A DNA stretch of 62,154 bases. It comes from Zygnema cylindricum. Lineage: Eukaryota; Streptophyta; Zygnematophyceae; Zygnematales; Zygnemataceae. The position numbers and the translations under genes are program-made. Within the stretch, counting starts at the first letter, position 1. Each line of letters begins with the position of its first letter. The notes under the pieces are model-generated. The model was not told where the DNA came from and ran no database searches. It saw nothing but the letters and a program-made list of their open reading frames with translations. Where the stretch lies: assembly GCA_037447655.1 (NCBI GenBank), contig JBBHKE010001619.1, positions 64,001 to 126,154 on the forward strand. Direction: 5' to 3'. This document shows, one piece after another, positions 1 through 15,331 of the stretch.

Positions 1-916
1 CATTGTTTCTGTAATTTCTTTTCTGTTGTTTGAGATTCATAATTGTGAGTTTAAATTTCCTCTTGGAATTTTTTTTCTTTAAGTTTTTTACTTTTCTTAT
101 ACAAAGAATACGATTGTCATTTTTCATTTTGGACATCATGTTTTATTATTTTTTTTGCTATTATCCTTCTCCTCTAATTCTAGTATTTCTTTTAGTGATA
201 GAGATGAAAACGGATAGTAACAATCAGCAATTAGTAATAAGTAAATTGCGTGAATTCTATTGTTTAAAAATTGTATTTATTTTGAAGATAGAAACGAGCA
301 ACGAACAAAAAGCAACGAACAACATTTAGTTAGTTAATAATGGTATCATCTCACATGATGATATCAATTAACATGATAGCGTGTTAATAATGGTATTGTT
401 TAACATAGTAGCGTGAGAACAGTAGTTAAAATTCTTGACATAGCAATTATATAAACCACAATCTTATGCAGATGAACTTCTTTTTAATAGTTGGAAAGAC
501 ATTACAAGATAGTCACATTCTTTCTACAATTATCTTATTAATTTTATTTTTTTCATTTTTTTTTCTCAATATTCATAATCTAATGCGTACTTATATATAA
601 CATAAATGACTATTGTAAATCAATTGATAATATTTTTTTAATCATAATAAACTTTGTTTATAATATTGAAAAAATTTTAAAAATATGCGTAATTGCATAA
701 ATTGGTTTTTTCAACTAATCTAACAAGAATTTTGAACCAAACTTTTTAATTATAAATAAAAAAATATATATATATATACCTTTAAAAAAAAAAAATACAT
801 CAATTTTAGATTTTAAAATTTTGAAAATCAAACAAAGAATCTATTTTCAAACAACAAGAATCAATATTTTCCTTTGATGATTTTCAAAACAATGTTTGAA
901 ATTTTAAACCTCTTGA

Positions 917-957
<41 letters not shown>

Positions 958-3900
958 CTCATTTCATTTTACTTTTTTTTATTTGTTTTTTCTTTTAATT
1001 GATTTTTCTCTTCTAATTTTGCTATTTTTTCACTCTGATCTCTAACAATAAAATATTTAGTACACTATTTTTTTGGGGAAGAAAAATATATAGGGGGCAT
1101 AAAATAGATGTGAAGTTAACAAATCTATTAAAATTTTTGACCTAAAAAAAAATAATTAAATATTTTACTATTATTTTTCTTTTTAAGTTCAGATATGTTT
1201 ATCTTTTCACTATTTAGTATTATTATTATTTATTTTTTATTATTATTTTGTCTTTTCTTTATTTTTACCACATTATTTTTGTCTTTAAGCTTATTTACCA
1301 CCTCTATCATGTTGGTATATACTAAAATATAGATAATTGAATTAATAGAATTATGTAAACCAAAAATTAAAGACACACATGTATAGTTATTTCCAATGAA
1401 AACATTATGAATAATACTACTGCATAATAAATACAACAAACAATACAAACTTATAATCAGTCACAAACAAAAATATAGTTTTAGTTTATAAAAACTTATT
1501 AATTAGTCATAAACAAAATTATAAGTTTATTGAAGTTTTACAATTATACGCAGTAATTGTATTACAAATAAATTAATTATTTATTGCTTACAATTTATGA
1601 CATCAGATAATTCAATGTTCGATATATTGATATGTCAGATACAGTAATTTTGTTTAATGTCATCTATGTAAAATTCTACGATAAACTTTACGACAACGAC
1701 AATGTATAACTTAAATTATGTGCGCGCAATCTATTTTTGTTTGTTATATCTTACTCATTTATAAACTTATGTGTCTCATTAACAAAAAATCTATATAAAC
1801 ACGCACAAAATAATTTTTTGAAAATAGAAAATGAGTAACGTAAATTGATTTGTCGCATTTTCTATTATGTATATGATACCTTTAAAGCTACTCACGGTCA
1901 AGTAAAACAACAAAAAAACTATAAACATCATCCTTTACTTTATTTGTTTTTTATTTTTATTATTTATATTTGTATATTTGTTTGTTATTTAGTATTTTTG
2001 AATTTTTTCACTAGATTAGGATTTTGTCTTTTACTTTTATTATTCATATTTGTATATTTGTGCGTTATTTAATATTTTACATTTTTCACTAGATCAGAGG
2101 TTAATCACGGTCAGATAAAGCAATAAAGAGAGTTATAACATTAATGTTTTATTCATCATTCTTATTGTTATCAAAGTACATTTTTTTTTCACTAAATTTG
2201 CTTTTATTTGATGATTTATACATTATTTTACTTATCTTTTACTTTTTTATGTTTATATGTGTTCTGTTCATATTTGTATATTTGCTTGTTTTTTAATATG
2301 TTTTTGTTTTTCTAGATTTAGTTTTCTCTCTCTTTGTTTCTCTCTCTCTTATATATTTTTTCGAAAATTAATATAATATTTAATAATTTTTTTATATATA
2401 AAAAATACATTTTTTTTTTAAATCTCTGATTTTTATTACTACACAAACTGGTTTTTTTTTCCATGTTTGTTCATCACTTCTACCATGTTGAACATTTAAG
2501 AATGTGGATATTTGGATTTCATTTAAAAAAAAAAAAATAAACATGAAGACATGATGAATAACACTATTGAAAAAAAATACAAAAAAATAAAGTTAATTTG
2601 CTTACCAAAATGTGATTGAGAATTAAAATCTTATGTACGTTCTTTTAATATGATTCACAAACAATATTATAAACACGTTTTAAAAGAGAATTGTAAGTGC
2701 GTGTTGAAAAATAATAACGTGATTTAGATAAATAGATAATGTCATATAAAGTGATAAATAAAAAATCAGGTAAGGTTTATATGTATTTAAGTTTTTATTT
2801 ATTTATTTTTTCAATTAAATAATCAATTAATCGATTTTTGATTAAATAATCGATCTTTATCTTTCTATCGTTTTTATTCTTTATCCATATTCTTTATCCT
2901 TTCATTTTCTTCTCGTCTCTATTTTCTTATCTTTTTGTATTTTCTATCTTTTCACTTAAATTCCTTTTTGTAATATTTACGTCTATAATTTTTATATTTT
3001 TTTATTATTTTTCATCTATTTTTCTTTTATTGATTCCCTTTCTTACACGTATTCATGTTAATTTTTATATTTTCACCGTTGGCTAGTTTTTTTTCTGTTT
3101 TTGTTTTTTTTTTTCTTTTCTACGATGTTTTGTTTTGTTTTTTTTTCTATGCCATGTTTTATTTTTGTTTGATTTTTTTTTGTTTTTGCTCAAATGTTTT
3201 TGTTTCAAATTTAATAATATTTTTTTTTCTTGGGCTTTTGTATTTTTTTTTTGTTTTTTTTTTTTTGTACAATCTAAGTGGAAATTCTCAAACTGAGATT
3301 TTATTGAATTTAAAAAAAAAATGCAACCCTTTTTGATATCTTCGAATTTTTTAAAAATTGAATTCAAAAGATGACAAGGCTTCATAAAGTGAAAACGACG
3401 GATATTAAAAAAATAAAGGATAAAAAAAAAAAAGGAAAATAGAGGAAAATAAAAAGAACACATGCACAAAGAAATATGTTGACACGCTAATCACGGTTAT
3501 CTCCACTATATAGTAAAAATTTTAATGACTAATTTCAGTTAAACAAAGCAACAAAGGGGGTTGTAAACATTAGTGTTTTATTTAAGATGTTTTTTATTCA
3601 AGATCTTTAATGTTATCATTTTATATGTTTCTCATTAGATTCATTTTTATGTGTTTACTTTTACTTTAGTTTACTTCTATTTTACTTTTACAGTTTATAT
3701 TTGTATATTTTTTCCCTATTTAGTATCTTTTTTATTTTTTTAGATTTAGTTTTTTTTATATTTTTTTCACTTTCTCTTTCTTTTTTTTTTGTTTTTTTTG
3801 TAAATTAATATTGTGTTTTATAATTTTATCAATATATATAAAAAAATACAAAAATAAAATTTCCATTTTATTAGTATTGCAATTACTTTTTTTCTCTTTT

Positions 3901-5350
3901 CTTGATCATAACCTCCACCAAAAAACATTCAAAAATGTGGGTGTTTGGATTTAAACAAAATTTTCAAAGAAAAAAAAATGAAACAATCATAAACAACACT
4001 ATTAAAAAAAAATCATAATAGATTTGTTTACGAAAATGTGACTTACAAACAAAATTATGAACATAATTTTAAGTTTATTTAAAAAAAAATTGCAAGTGCG
4101 TGTAGAAAAATAACAAACTGATTTAAAAGTAAAATTGTAAGCAAATACTTAAAATCATATTAGAGGATTAATAACAAAATAAATGGGTTAGGTTTATATG
4201 TTTAGGGTTTAAAAAAAAAAAAAAACTCAAAACATGTAATTAAAAAACTTTCAAAAATGATGAACTTTAATAATTTGAAAAACCATAAAAACGAGAGACT
4301 ATAAATTTCTTTAAAGTTTAATAGAATATCAAATCAAGAATTTGGAGTTTAAAACTTAAAATTATATATGTTTTCAAAACTAAATTTATATAACAATTAG
4401 ATAAAATCTAAAATCTCAATAAACATTAAAAACCTAAAAACTTATATTTTAAAAGCGTAAATTTTTTAGTAACTTTCAATTTTTTTAAAGCACTAAATGT
4501 TTTAAAGCTTGGGAGATTTATAGTCATTTTTGTTTATTCTATCTATTTCTAATTGTTTTCTTTGTTTTTTTTTCTATAATTTTTTTTTTGTTTTATATAT
4601 ATATATTTTTTTTGGAAAATAAACTCTTTTGCTATATATATTTAGTTTTTGGAAATAAACTCTTTTTAAGTTTTACTTTTTAAATGTAACTTATTTATTT
4701 TTTCAAACTAATAAAATAAAAATTTACTCTTTGGATTTTTACATCACATATTGTAAATTAACGTTAACGTTTTCGTTAAACGTTAAAGTTTACAGTAAGA
4801 TGCACAATTTTCATTTCTTGATTTTTTTAGCTTTGTTTTCATTATTGAAAGTCTGATGTTTAGGGTTTAGATTGCATGAACGTAATTAATATGGTGATTT
4901 ATATTTTTTTTAGATAAAAATAAAAAAGTAAAAATCTTGTTTATCGCAAAATATGGGTTCAATTTTCTTTTTGTTTACTCTAAATGTGAGAACAAATTTC
5001 AAACTCACTCACTCATTTTCCTTTTCAGATAATTTGAAACTATTTATCAAGATTCAATTTTTCATCATCTTACAACATTACTAAAATGTAAACTTGAAGA
5101 AGGCAACCACATCTTCCATCTGTCTTTTCAATTTTATCATTTTTTTTTAAATAATTATATATTGAATAACTTCATTTATCGTTTTGATATAAATTGATTT
5201 TTTTTTTTACAGAATAGTCATATATTTTACATACTATTTTTATAAATTTTCCGATTGAACACTGTTAATTTCCATTGATAAAAACAACAAAGAATGCAAA
5301 CGAACATTAGAAAATTATAAGTTTCCTTTTTCTTTTTAATTTTGTCGTGC
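1..5350. other. AT-rich intergenic DNA, no gene seen
   Basis: No open frame here has a composition or motif that looks like protein; the longer frames are translations of T-rich or A-rich tracts. It includes a long pure T run at 919-957. Three diverged direct repeats share a core of the type 'cggtcaagtaaaacaacaaa' followed by a T-rich segment, at about 1885-2030, 2098-2310 and 3525-3760. They look like remnants of one dispersed or tandem repeat whose borders I cannot define. Confidence 0.6.
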
Positions 5351-6295
5351 ATGCGGGAGAAGCAAAGAAATCATGCATTATAACCAGCCAAGTTATGCTC
5401 CAGACAAATGTACAAACGAAAATGACTGAAGTGACCCCTATAATTTAGAATACTAAGCCATAGGATAGCCATTAGGCTCCCAGGTCTTCCACGTATTCTC
5501 TACAAGAGTTATCTCAAGAAAGGCAACGCAGCAATATGAAGCATTTCCAACAAAAAACCAAGAAAATCGGATTTAGCCAAAAATGGCACTTCCCAATATA
5601 ACCAAAATGCCCCAACAACAAATACACCAAAGCAAACCGTCCAACTATCCGGAGAACGGCGCAGCTTGACAAAAGATGCCACACTCCAAGCCTCCACTCC
5701 ACAAATCGCCAAATAGGTAAATTTGGAGGGAAACCTTCCGGACTTGGCCGAAGCTGTGTGGATTAAAAACGAGGCAGAATATTAGGTGGCAAAAATCCGT
5801 ATGCTAACTAGCGTCTATCAATAGCTAACAAGAGGAAAATAAATAATGGGCAATCGGTTGCAAGAAGGAAGTAAGAAATCTGCTCCGCCGCCAAGAGAAA
5901 ATGCTTGTCCAAAAGCTAAATTCTTTAAGTCTGATAATTAGCCTAAGTAAGACTAAGCTAAATCTAGCGCGAAACTAGCCTACGTCCAGTCTACTTTACA
6001 TGAATTAAATTACTTAAGATGTTGGCCAATAGGCAGCCAACATCGTATGCCGTACGTCTAACTAAAATCCACAATCCAAAGATAAAAACCCTCCCTAACT
6101 ACATGTATGCGCGAACCACATGGGTCCGCGACTTAAATAATAAAGGTACATCGAAGCGTCGCCAACAATATACTTGAAATCGCGATCTGTACTTCGTCCA
6201 AACGATATTGGTGAAATTACCATCGAGATCGTGTGCTTGCAAAATGAAACGAAACAAACAGTACGCACACATTTAGTATGTATTCAATTAGACGC
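5351..6295. other. Unassigned DNA of more balanced composition
   Basis: Composition changes abruptly from AT-rich to mixed. A minus-strand frame at 5509-5712 (67 codons) is not simple sequence and contains tryptophan- and phenylalanine-rich stretches, but I recognise no domain and see no convincing splice pattern. It may be a fragment of an old transposon. No function is proposed. Confidence 0.3.
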
Positions 6296-6364
6296 GTACG
6301 CGAATCCCGTATACGCCATAAAAAAGTGAATTGACATGACAGCGCACGTGCGAACGAAACTTAT

Positions 6365-6487
6365 ATATGCGTGCTAAAATATCGCGCGTGCGTGCATGAT
6401 ATCGTGTGCGCACATCAGATACCTCCCGTGCGTGCACAACATCGTACATGCGTGCGAAATATCGTGCACGCGTGCTACCGATACCAT
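6365..6487. repeat. Degenerate ~20-bp tandem repeat with CGTGCGTGC core
   Basis: About five or six imperfect units of roughly 20 bp share a core of the type 'atatcgtgcgtgcgtgc'. The region is rich in alternating purine-pyrimidine CGTG/CACG steps. Frames crossing it (for example 6288-6494 on the minus strand) are repeat translations, not genes. Confidence 0.6.
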
Positions 6488-7085
6488 GCGGCATGACAAT
6501 TTTCTCTCTCTCTCTCTTTGTTTTTTATTGTATTTATAATTTTTTGTGTGCTCTAACTTTTTGTATCCCTCTTCTTGTATCTCTCTTAGTTGTTTAGCTT
6601 TTCTCTCTCTTTATTTTGTTTTCTTTTTCTCTTACTCTCTCTTTCTAAATCTGCTTTTACTTTTATTATTTTCTAGATTACAAATTTGCAATAGTGTATT
6701 TTCTCTCTCTTTCTCTTTCTCTCTTTTTATTTTTTTTAATTTTGTATTTACTTTTATTATTTTGAATGTTCAAAATTATGAGGGTGTCATATATATTGAA
6801 AAAAAGGCCATGACAAGCTGAAAAGTCTAATATGACAAATAATAGAGAGAGGCCAAAAGAGAAAAATAAAGACCTAATATAGAAAAGACATTGCAAAGTA
6901 AACGACAAACAAGAGAATAAAAAGAAGTTTGTCGTTTTGATATCTTTTCATTAAGTAATTTTACATAAAGACAAAAGAAAATCTTTTATTGATGAAAAAC
7001 AAAAGAGTAGTCGAAAGCACATCTAGCTACGCTAAAACGAATAGAAGATTCCAAGAGAGATTCCAAGAGAGATTCCCACGTATAT

Positions 7086-7223
7086 TGACAAAATGTATGT
7101 ACAGTCTATTTCATGAAGTACAATTCACTACATAAAGTACAAAACACAAACTGTAGTAGTAAAACTAGTCGTGTAGTGAATAGGACAATAAATAGTGTAG
7201 AATGCTTTAATTGACTTCCAACA
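7086..7223 (-). repeat. 3' LTR of the deleted copia element
   Basis: 138-bp copy that pairs with 7481-7618 and carries the polypurine tract at its internal edge. The two copies differ by several substitutions, so the insertion is not recent. Confidence 0.85.
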
Positions 7224-7480
7224 CCCCCCTTCGATTAAAGCCTGGTTAGTCACGAAGACTGATATAAAACATGTGGTGATGAAATCAAGGGCGATAGAGA
7301 GATTTTTGTGAGAAACTCCGCAAGTTGAGAGTCGGTGGCACAATGAGAGAAGGAGACGGTGCCATCAAGAATTTTATCACGTGTAAAATGAAATTGTATA
7401 TCAACGTGTTTAGTGCGTGTATGATGGATACAGTTTTTCATAAGAGCCAACGTTCTTTGAGAGTCACAAAAAATATATAC
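7224..7480 (-). pseudogene. Copia RNase H C-terminal remnant
   Basis: The minus-strand frame starting right at the 5' LTR edge (7486) encodes the typical copia RNase H end: FCDSQRTLALMKN, then HTRTKHVDIQFHF and FSHCATDSQLAEFLTK. The homologous block in the full copia element at 45.5-45.8 kb is very similar. The frame starts inside the domain because everything between the LTR and this point has been deleted. It cannot encode a working enzyme alone. Confidence 0.85.
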
Positions 7481-7618
7481 TGACAAAGGATATGTAGAGT
7501 CTATTTTATAAAGTACATTTCACTACATAAAGTACAGATCACTAACCGTAATAGTAAAACTAGCCGTGTAGTGAATAGGACACTAAGTAGTGTATAATTC
7601 TTTAATTGATTTCCAACA
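7481..7618 (-). repeat. 5' LTR of the deleted copia element
   Basis: Direct repeat of 7086-7223. Its inner edge is fused to the RNase H remnant with essentially no intervening sequence. Confidence 0.85.
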
Positions 7619-9342
<1,724 letters not shown>

Positions 9343-12300
9343 CAATCCTCAGACGAAATTATTTTCGTGGTTTTTTTTTTTCCTTTCTCAAATTCTTTTT
9401 TCTCTCTTTTATTTGTTGTCTATTTTTTTTTTCTCTTTTAAATCTATTTTTGTTTCTCTATAGATTTATTTTTTTTCCTTTATACATAATATTTTTTTGT
9501 AAGTTATTTTTTCATTCTTTAAATTATATATTGTAAATTAACGTATATGTTATTAAAAAAAAAAAATTATTACAAACTATAGATTTATTTAGGATACTAA
9601 ATATATTCTCTTTTGTTTTATTTTATTTTTCGTTTAAATTTATTGTTTTTTTTTCTAACTTTACTTTTTTTTTCTCTCATTCACTCTTTTATTTTGTTTT
9701 TTTTTTTTAGTTTAGAATTTTATTTTTGTTTTAGAATAACTTTTTGTGAACGTAATTTACAAATGTTTTAAGATTAATAAAAAAAAAATATAAAAGATAA
9801 TGGTTATTTTTTATTATGTTTTTTTTTAGTATTATATTTTAATTTCCACATTTTTTTAACCATCACTTTGCAAATTCAAGATGATTTTAATCTTTTTTTT
9901 TCTCGTTTTGTCTTGTTTTTTTTTTCTTTCTTTTTCACGTACTTCTTTTTCTTTATTTTTTTATTTTACTCTCTATTTTTTTCTTTATGTTCTATTTTAA
10001 TTTTGTTTAAACTGACAATAAATTTAGTTTAGGAAAATTAATACTGTCTATTTAAGTTTTTTTTTTTAAGTGTTTATTCTATTATTAGATTATTATTTTA
10101 TGTTTTTTTTTGCATTAAAAAATTAATGTGAAAGTAAAACTAAACATTTGAGTATATATATATATACTACATATATATTATACGTATGGATGTAAGAATA
10201 ACAATAACAAGTTAATATCTACAAAATATTTACAATTAAAAAATATAAGTAATAAGGTTGAATTAAGAAAATGACACAAAAAACATTGTTGGCAAAATTA
10301 AAACTGAAAAACATTTAATGACGAAAATAGTGTTAGAAAGAATAAAGGTGAAACGGAAAATCTCAAAATGAATTTAAAACATGTAAAAAACAAAAAAATA
10401 CCAATTTCAGTTTATTTTTTTTTTGGATTTATTTCTTTATTATATTTGTGTTATTGAAACAAGTCACATTTTATTGAGTATCTTATCTTTTTTTTTTTCT
10501 TTCTCTCTTTTTTTTTTTTTTTTTTTTTTCTTCTCTCTCTCTCATTAACTTAGAAAAATGTAATAGTTTGTCAATATTGACAATTGAAAATTAATATTTT
10601 TTGAAGTATTAACAAGGAATTTTTTATTAAGAGGTTAATAGGATATTTTTCAATTGGGAAAAAATTGTAAATGTCTATGTAACATAATCTAAATTTTTTT
10701 TTATCTCTTAAATATGTGATTAAAAAAATTGTTTAAATCATAATTTTTTATTTTATTTTTGTTTTAAAACAAATCATTATAAAAGTCATATGATATGCTA
10801 AATTTTTGCAGTAAAACAAGAGAGAAAAAAAATACTCATTTAATAAAATTAAGTAATATTTTTTTTGTTGTTTTTTTTATATTCTGTATTTTATTTTCTC
10901 ATTTTTTTTTTTGAAAAATACAAAAAATAGCACGAAAAAATGTAAGTAGTATGACAAGTTTTTTTTCTTTTGGTCGTTAGCGTAAAGTAATCAAATTTGT
11001 TGGGACTACAATGTGAGATTTAAATGTCAATGCTAGTTCAGTTTTTGTGTGGATTAATTTTGTCGCGCGTCACGTTGTGCATTTTAATTCGTTTCGTTTC
11101 GTGTTTTCGTACGAGACTTTTAATACTTTCAGTTCGTGTGTAGGACGTTTTGTTGTTCTATGACAATTGTTGTAGGTGGAGCTGCAGCAGTAGTGGTAGA
11201 AGTAGACATAGTGGTAGAAGTAGACATAGCTTACAAAACATTGTAATTCACCACTCTAACTCTTCTCAATTTTACTGAACTTTACCACACTATAGATTTT
11301 GACTCACAAGTCCAATTAACACAAAACTCAACATATAAAAACCTCAGCATACATACTGTTAACTCCCAAAGTTACAGTAAAATTGACGAAGTATACCATA
11401 AGATATAGGACCTGCAAGTTTCCCAAAAAGTGCCTTTTGGTTTCCTTATCTCGAAACTAAATACAATAATATTTCTAAGTCCTAATTTTTATACTCTGAG
11501 AGAGGATCTATTGCCCATTAGCCAATCAGATGTCACTACCCTGAATAGTAGTATTGTACAATACTTCGACAAGGTATCTAGTGTACTTCCAAAAACCTAA
11601 TTCCAACTTGCCTAAAAGTGAATAGTGAAACACTGTTTCCTAAAACGCTACACTACAAAAACAATCTCTTCAGGTATTTACAATCTGATGCCGTACACAT
11701 TATTTTGTTTGCTTAGTCTGCAACCTCAAATACTTCCAACCTGCTGTGGTAAACCTGTACGACTATCTGTGACGCTTACGAAGCTCCTCGTCATCTCTAG
11801 TCCATCTCATAATTCTCGCCGTTAATCTGATATTAATCAACGTCTGTAATTTGTAATTTCCACTTGTGTTCCTAGATATTCAGTTTAATTTCCGTCCGCC
11901 CGATCCGACGAATTCAGTCATCATATTGATGACATGTGGCCATGACTATTCGGCATTTCTTGCACTGTCTAAAAAGTCGACGCGTGTATATGTGACCGTA
12001 GTGATACTCTCGAGAAAACATTCTGTTGTCACACTATTCAAGGTAAGTATTACATTTCAAACTACACCAAATTATTCTATGTACTTAGGCTTCCGTCACA
12101 CCTCTATATACTGAAGTCAAAGCTTTCAAAACAACACGTTTAACAGTTTCGTTTCCTGTAGATTATGTTATACATCAACTACAATACTTCTACATGTTTT
12201 ATTTTGAGTTGTTTTAGTTTGCGCTGTACTCTAATTTTTGTTAAAGTTCATGTGACGTTCCCATAATCGAATTTCAAAATGTAATTTGACAATAAAGTTA

Positions 12301-13339
12301 AAAGGTTAACTAGTAAGAGATAGAAAATAACTAAAGAAAAACTAAGGGAGAAATGAATGTAGAATTAACGTATAAAGATTAAAATGAATTTCCCTTTTTT
12401 TAATTATGTATTTGTTTCAATCTTTTGTTTCGAGAAATCAATATGTGCATTGTGAGCTGGTTGATGATTGATTTGAGTTAAAATTCACTTCTACATTGAA
12501 AAATTTGTTAGCTTTCTGCGTATTTAAATTCTATTTCGATCCTTTCAATTGGTATTGCAGCTAGTTATCTCCACATTGAGGATGTCGTGAGTTACGTATA
12601 GGATGGAAGAAAAAAAAGATTACACTAAGACTGAAGATTCCTATAGAGACCTCAACGGATTGGCTAACTCACGGAAAACATTTTTTTGAGATCTGAACGA
12701 AAGAGATTTCCGTTTCAGTGAAGAAGATCCGCCAAAGTAAGAATCATTACCAACTAATTCCTTCAGATTTGATTAAACTATAAAGTAGGAAATTTACGGT
12801 ATACCGTTAGAAATAGACACTTACAAGGAGTAATACAAATTTATGAAAGAAAATGAAAAAAAAGGAGAAAAAAAAATGTTTTGGTGAAAGATGAATCAGA
12901 CCGCATCTTAAACTCTCGGCTTGGTTAGACCACACATAATTTGGATGATGATGAAAAATATACAAAAAAAAGAAGAAATAGTTAAAAAAACTTATTAAGA
13001 GATTTTAATTTTGATAGTGAGTTAGAACGAGAATAAGATTTTTGAATGGGTGACAAACTAATACGTCTTCAATAGATTTAACTACGCTACTTGGAAGAAA
13101 AATATGAGGGCGAGTCTCATTTTAAAAAAGTTATAGAAGATCGTCAATGGCGAAGAGAAAATGTCAAAAGATCCGAAAGATAAAAAATTGTGGAAATTCA
13201 AAGATATGGAAATCATTAATGGATTGATCTAAAGTTCTACCTGACCGGTCATGATTATTTTCTTATTTATCATACCGCACATGATTGTTGGCTAGTTTTA
13301 GAAAATATAATTTGAGAAATGAGGCAAATATAAGACAAA
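9343..13339. other. Low-complexity and unassigned DNA, no gene seen
   Basis: 9343-10980 is T/A-rich filler. 10980-12600 is more balanced but I recognise no protein in it. A stretch at about 11050-11150 resembles the reverse complement of about 41170-41385, so it is probably an uncharacterised dispersed repeat. A short tandem duplication of gtagaagtagacatag occurs at about 11190-11230. The frames at 11625-11825 and 11866-12114 have no domain. Confidence 0.5.
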
Positions 13340-13973
13340 TTATATATTTAACGATTCAATTCAATTTAAGTTTAAACATACTAAGTCAATATATGATAGA
13401 GTATAAAGATTTAATGATTTATTGAAAAAATTGAGTAGATTTGGTAAAATAATACCCGAAATAAAAAAATCACAAGTGTTTTTAGCGGGATTATCCGAAA
13501 TATTTTTTACGTCTAGTGAAGTAATTAAATCTAAAATGAATGTTACACAAGAGTTTTAGAAGGTTACACTTGAGTATGCAGTGAGTTATTTGAAGTCCAT
13601 TTAGAAGTCTATTGAGAATGTAGGTAGAGGTTTTGAAAGTAGTGGAATTCATAATATTAACACCTCGGATTTCTCGAATATCAATTTGTTCCGAGGAAGA
13701 GCGAGTATTATAGGAAATTTTAGAAGAAAAAGTACAAGACGAAGTCAAGATGTTGGATTTAATAGGAGTCGATTTGATAAATCTAACACCTTTAATATGA
13801 CTTGGTTTAAATGTGAAAAGGATGGACATTTTGCAACCAAGTGCCCGAATAACGAGAGGAGGTGCGATATTTGCCATAAGTGGAGACATGTGAGCTCCTA
13901 TTGTTTTCAACAAGAGGGCGAAAATTCTTCTTTTTTTGACGATCAAATAAATAGACAAGAATGTGGCCGATGA
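13340..13973 (+). pseudogene. Decayed retrotransposon gag with zinc knuckles
   Basis: One plus-strand reading frame runs from about 13350 to a TGA at about 13971 with three in-frame stops (near 13401, 13557 and 13602). The upstream part resembles a retrotransposon Gag (…FNDLLKKLSRFGK… then VFLAGLSEIF). The end carries two CCHC knuckles. In the first (WFKCEKDGHFATKC) the first cysteine is replaced by tryptophan. The second (CDICHKWRHVSSYC) has the full CX2CX4HX4C pattern. No LTRs, protease or polymerase were found around it. Gag of a Ty1/copia or related element is likely; the exact superfamily is uncertain. Confidence 0.6.
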
Positions 13974-14489
13974 CGAGGATTAGGTTATCAAAAAAATCGT
14001 AATGAATTTGAAAAAAACATTGAAGAGCAATATTATAACTTTGTTATTTTATTGGACGAGATTATCGGAGCAGTTTTGAATTCGGCCTCTAAATTCATGA
14101 AAGAGACAGTGACACTTTCCTGAAGTGTTGTTAAATGAACAACACTACTTTTTTAACATTTTGGTGGTTTTTCAATTCAAATACTTAAAACGTTTAAAAT
14201 AAAACAAATATGTTTTACGAATGGATTTAAAGTATAGTGGTGTAATATGTCAAATTAGGGGTGAAAATATCATTCAGCGACTTCTGTATATTTTAATATT
14301 GAGAAGTCCATAAATTTTAACATTTATCGACAATATTTATTGAAAATATTTACACCGCGATAATCGCCAATAATTGAACCACGTATTTTTAAACTTCAAG
14401 GTAATTTAGATTTTTAGGTGTACATTGGACTGTATGAAATGTATGTCAATATTGTCGATATCGGCAATATAGTGATTATCGAAGGGTTT

Positions 14490-14692
14490 TTTCTTTATGT
14501 TGTACTTGCTTCATTTTAGGCTGTTATTGTTGTTTAACCTTTGTTTTGCTTTTAGTCCTTATAGAGAGGTTGGTCTTTTACCTTTGATGCATATCAACAA
14601 TTTTTAGTTACAATCATGTTTTGTACTTCAATGGTCTTACCATGGCGTTTTTAGCAGTAAAAAACGTTATATTATATGATACATTAAGTGAA
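14490..14692 (+). mobile_element. LINE 3'-end fragment, inverted relative to its neighbour
   Basis: This stretch is a diverged reverse-complement match to the last 200 bp of the LINE on the other strand (about 14776-14950). It shares the terminal block with 'gttttgtacttcaatggt', the near-palindrome around tggtcttacca and the ending gcgtttttagcagtaaaaa. It is a 5'-truncated insertion of the same family, tail-to-tail with the larger copy 85 bp away. Confidence 0.75.
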
Positions 14693-15331
14693 CAGAATAA
14701 ATATCTGTCGAGTACGCATTTTTCGTTCATTGGTTCCTGCGCTGTACTACATATGTAACTTAAAAAAAAAAAAAAATTATTTCCAAGAACGCGATGGTAA
14801 TACCATCAAAGTACAAAACATGATTGTCACTAAAATGTTTTGATGACCAACAAAGGTTAAAGAACAAAATCCTAAAGGACTAAAAACACAACAAAAATGC
14901 GTGAAAAGCCTAAAAGGAATGAAAGAAAGCAAGTACAACAAAACCAAACTATGGAAACACTACAAACTAACCTAGACGCTAAACCCTCAAACTATACCCA
15001 ACTCTGTATCGTTTCATTTTTATTGCAAAACTTGCGATGGACACCCATCTTAGTACAAAAAAGGTATAACTGAAAAAAAACATTTGGAGACTACAAGAGT
15101 CACAAAAAAGTAATTTACGCATAAAAACAAAAATGAAAGACAACAAAACTAACAAAAGCAAAGAACAAAAACAAAAAAATAACAGACTGAGACCGCCTAC
15201 AAAATGAAAAAGCCTAGACTAGACTACCCTTAGGCAAACTAACGTCCACAACCACGAAGATCATGGATGTGAACAGGGTCCCTTGGCGGAAGGTCTGGAA
15301 GACCCCGCCGATCATCCGCGAGTGTGCTACG

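Larger units (their letters stand above)
7086..7618 (-). mobile_element. Internally deleted Ty1/copia element with 138-bp LTRs
   Basis: Two direct repeats of 138 bp (7086-7223 and 7481-7618) start with TGACAAA and end with TTCCAACA on the plus strand, so in element orientation the LTR begins TGTTGG and ends TCA. A polypurine tract (plus-strand ccccccttcg at 7224) lies directly inside the 3' LTR, as expected for an LTR element on the minus strand. The only internal DNA left is about 257 bp encoding the end of copia RNase H. Gag, protease, integrase, reverse transcriptase and the primer-binding site are all missing. The flanks are AT repeats, so the target duplication cannot be read with confidence. 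Confidence 0.85.
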
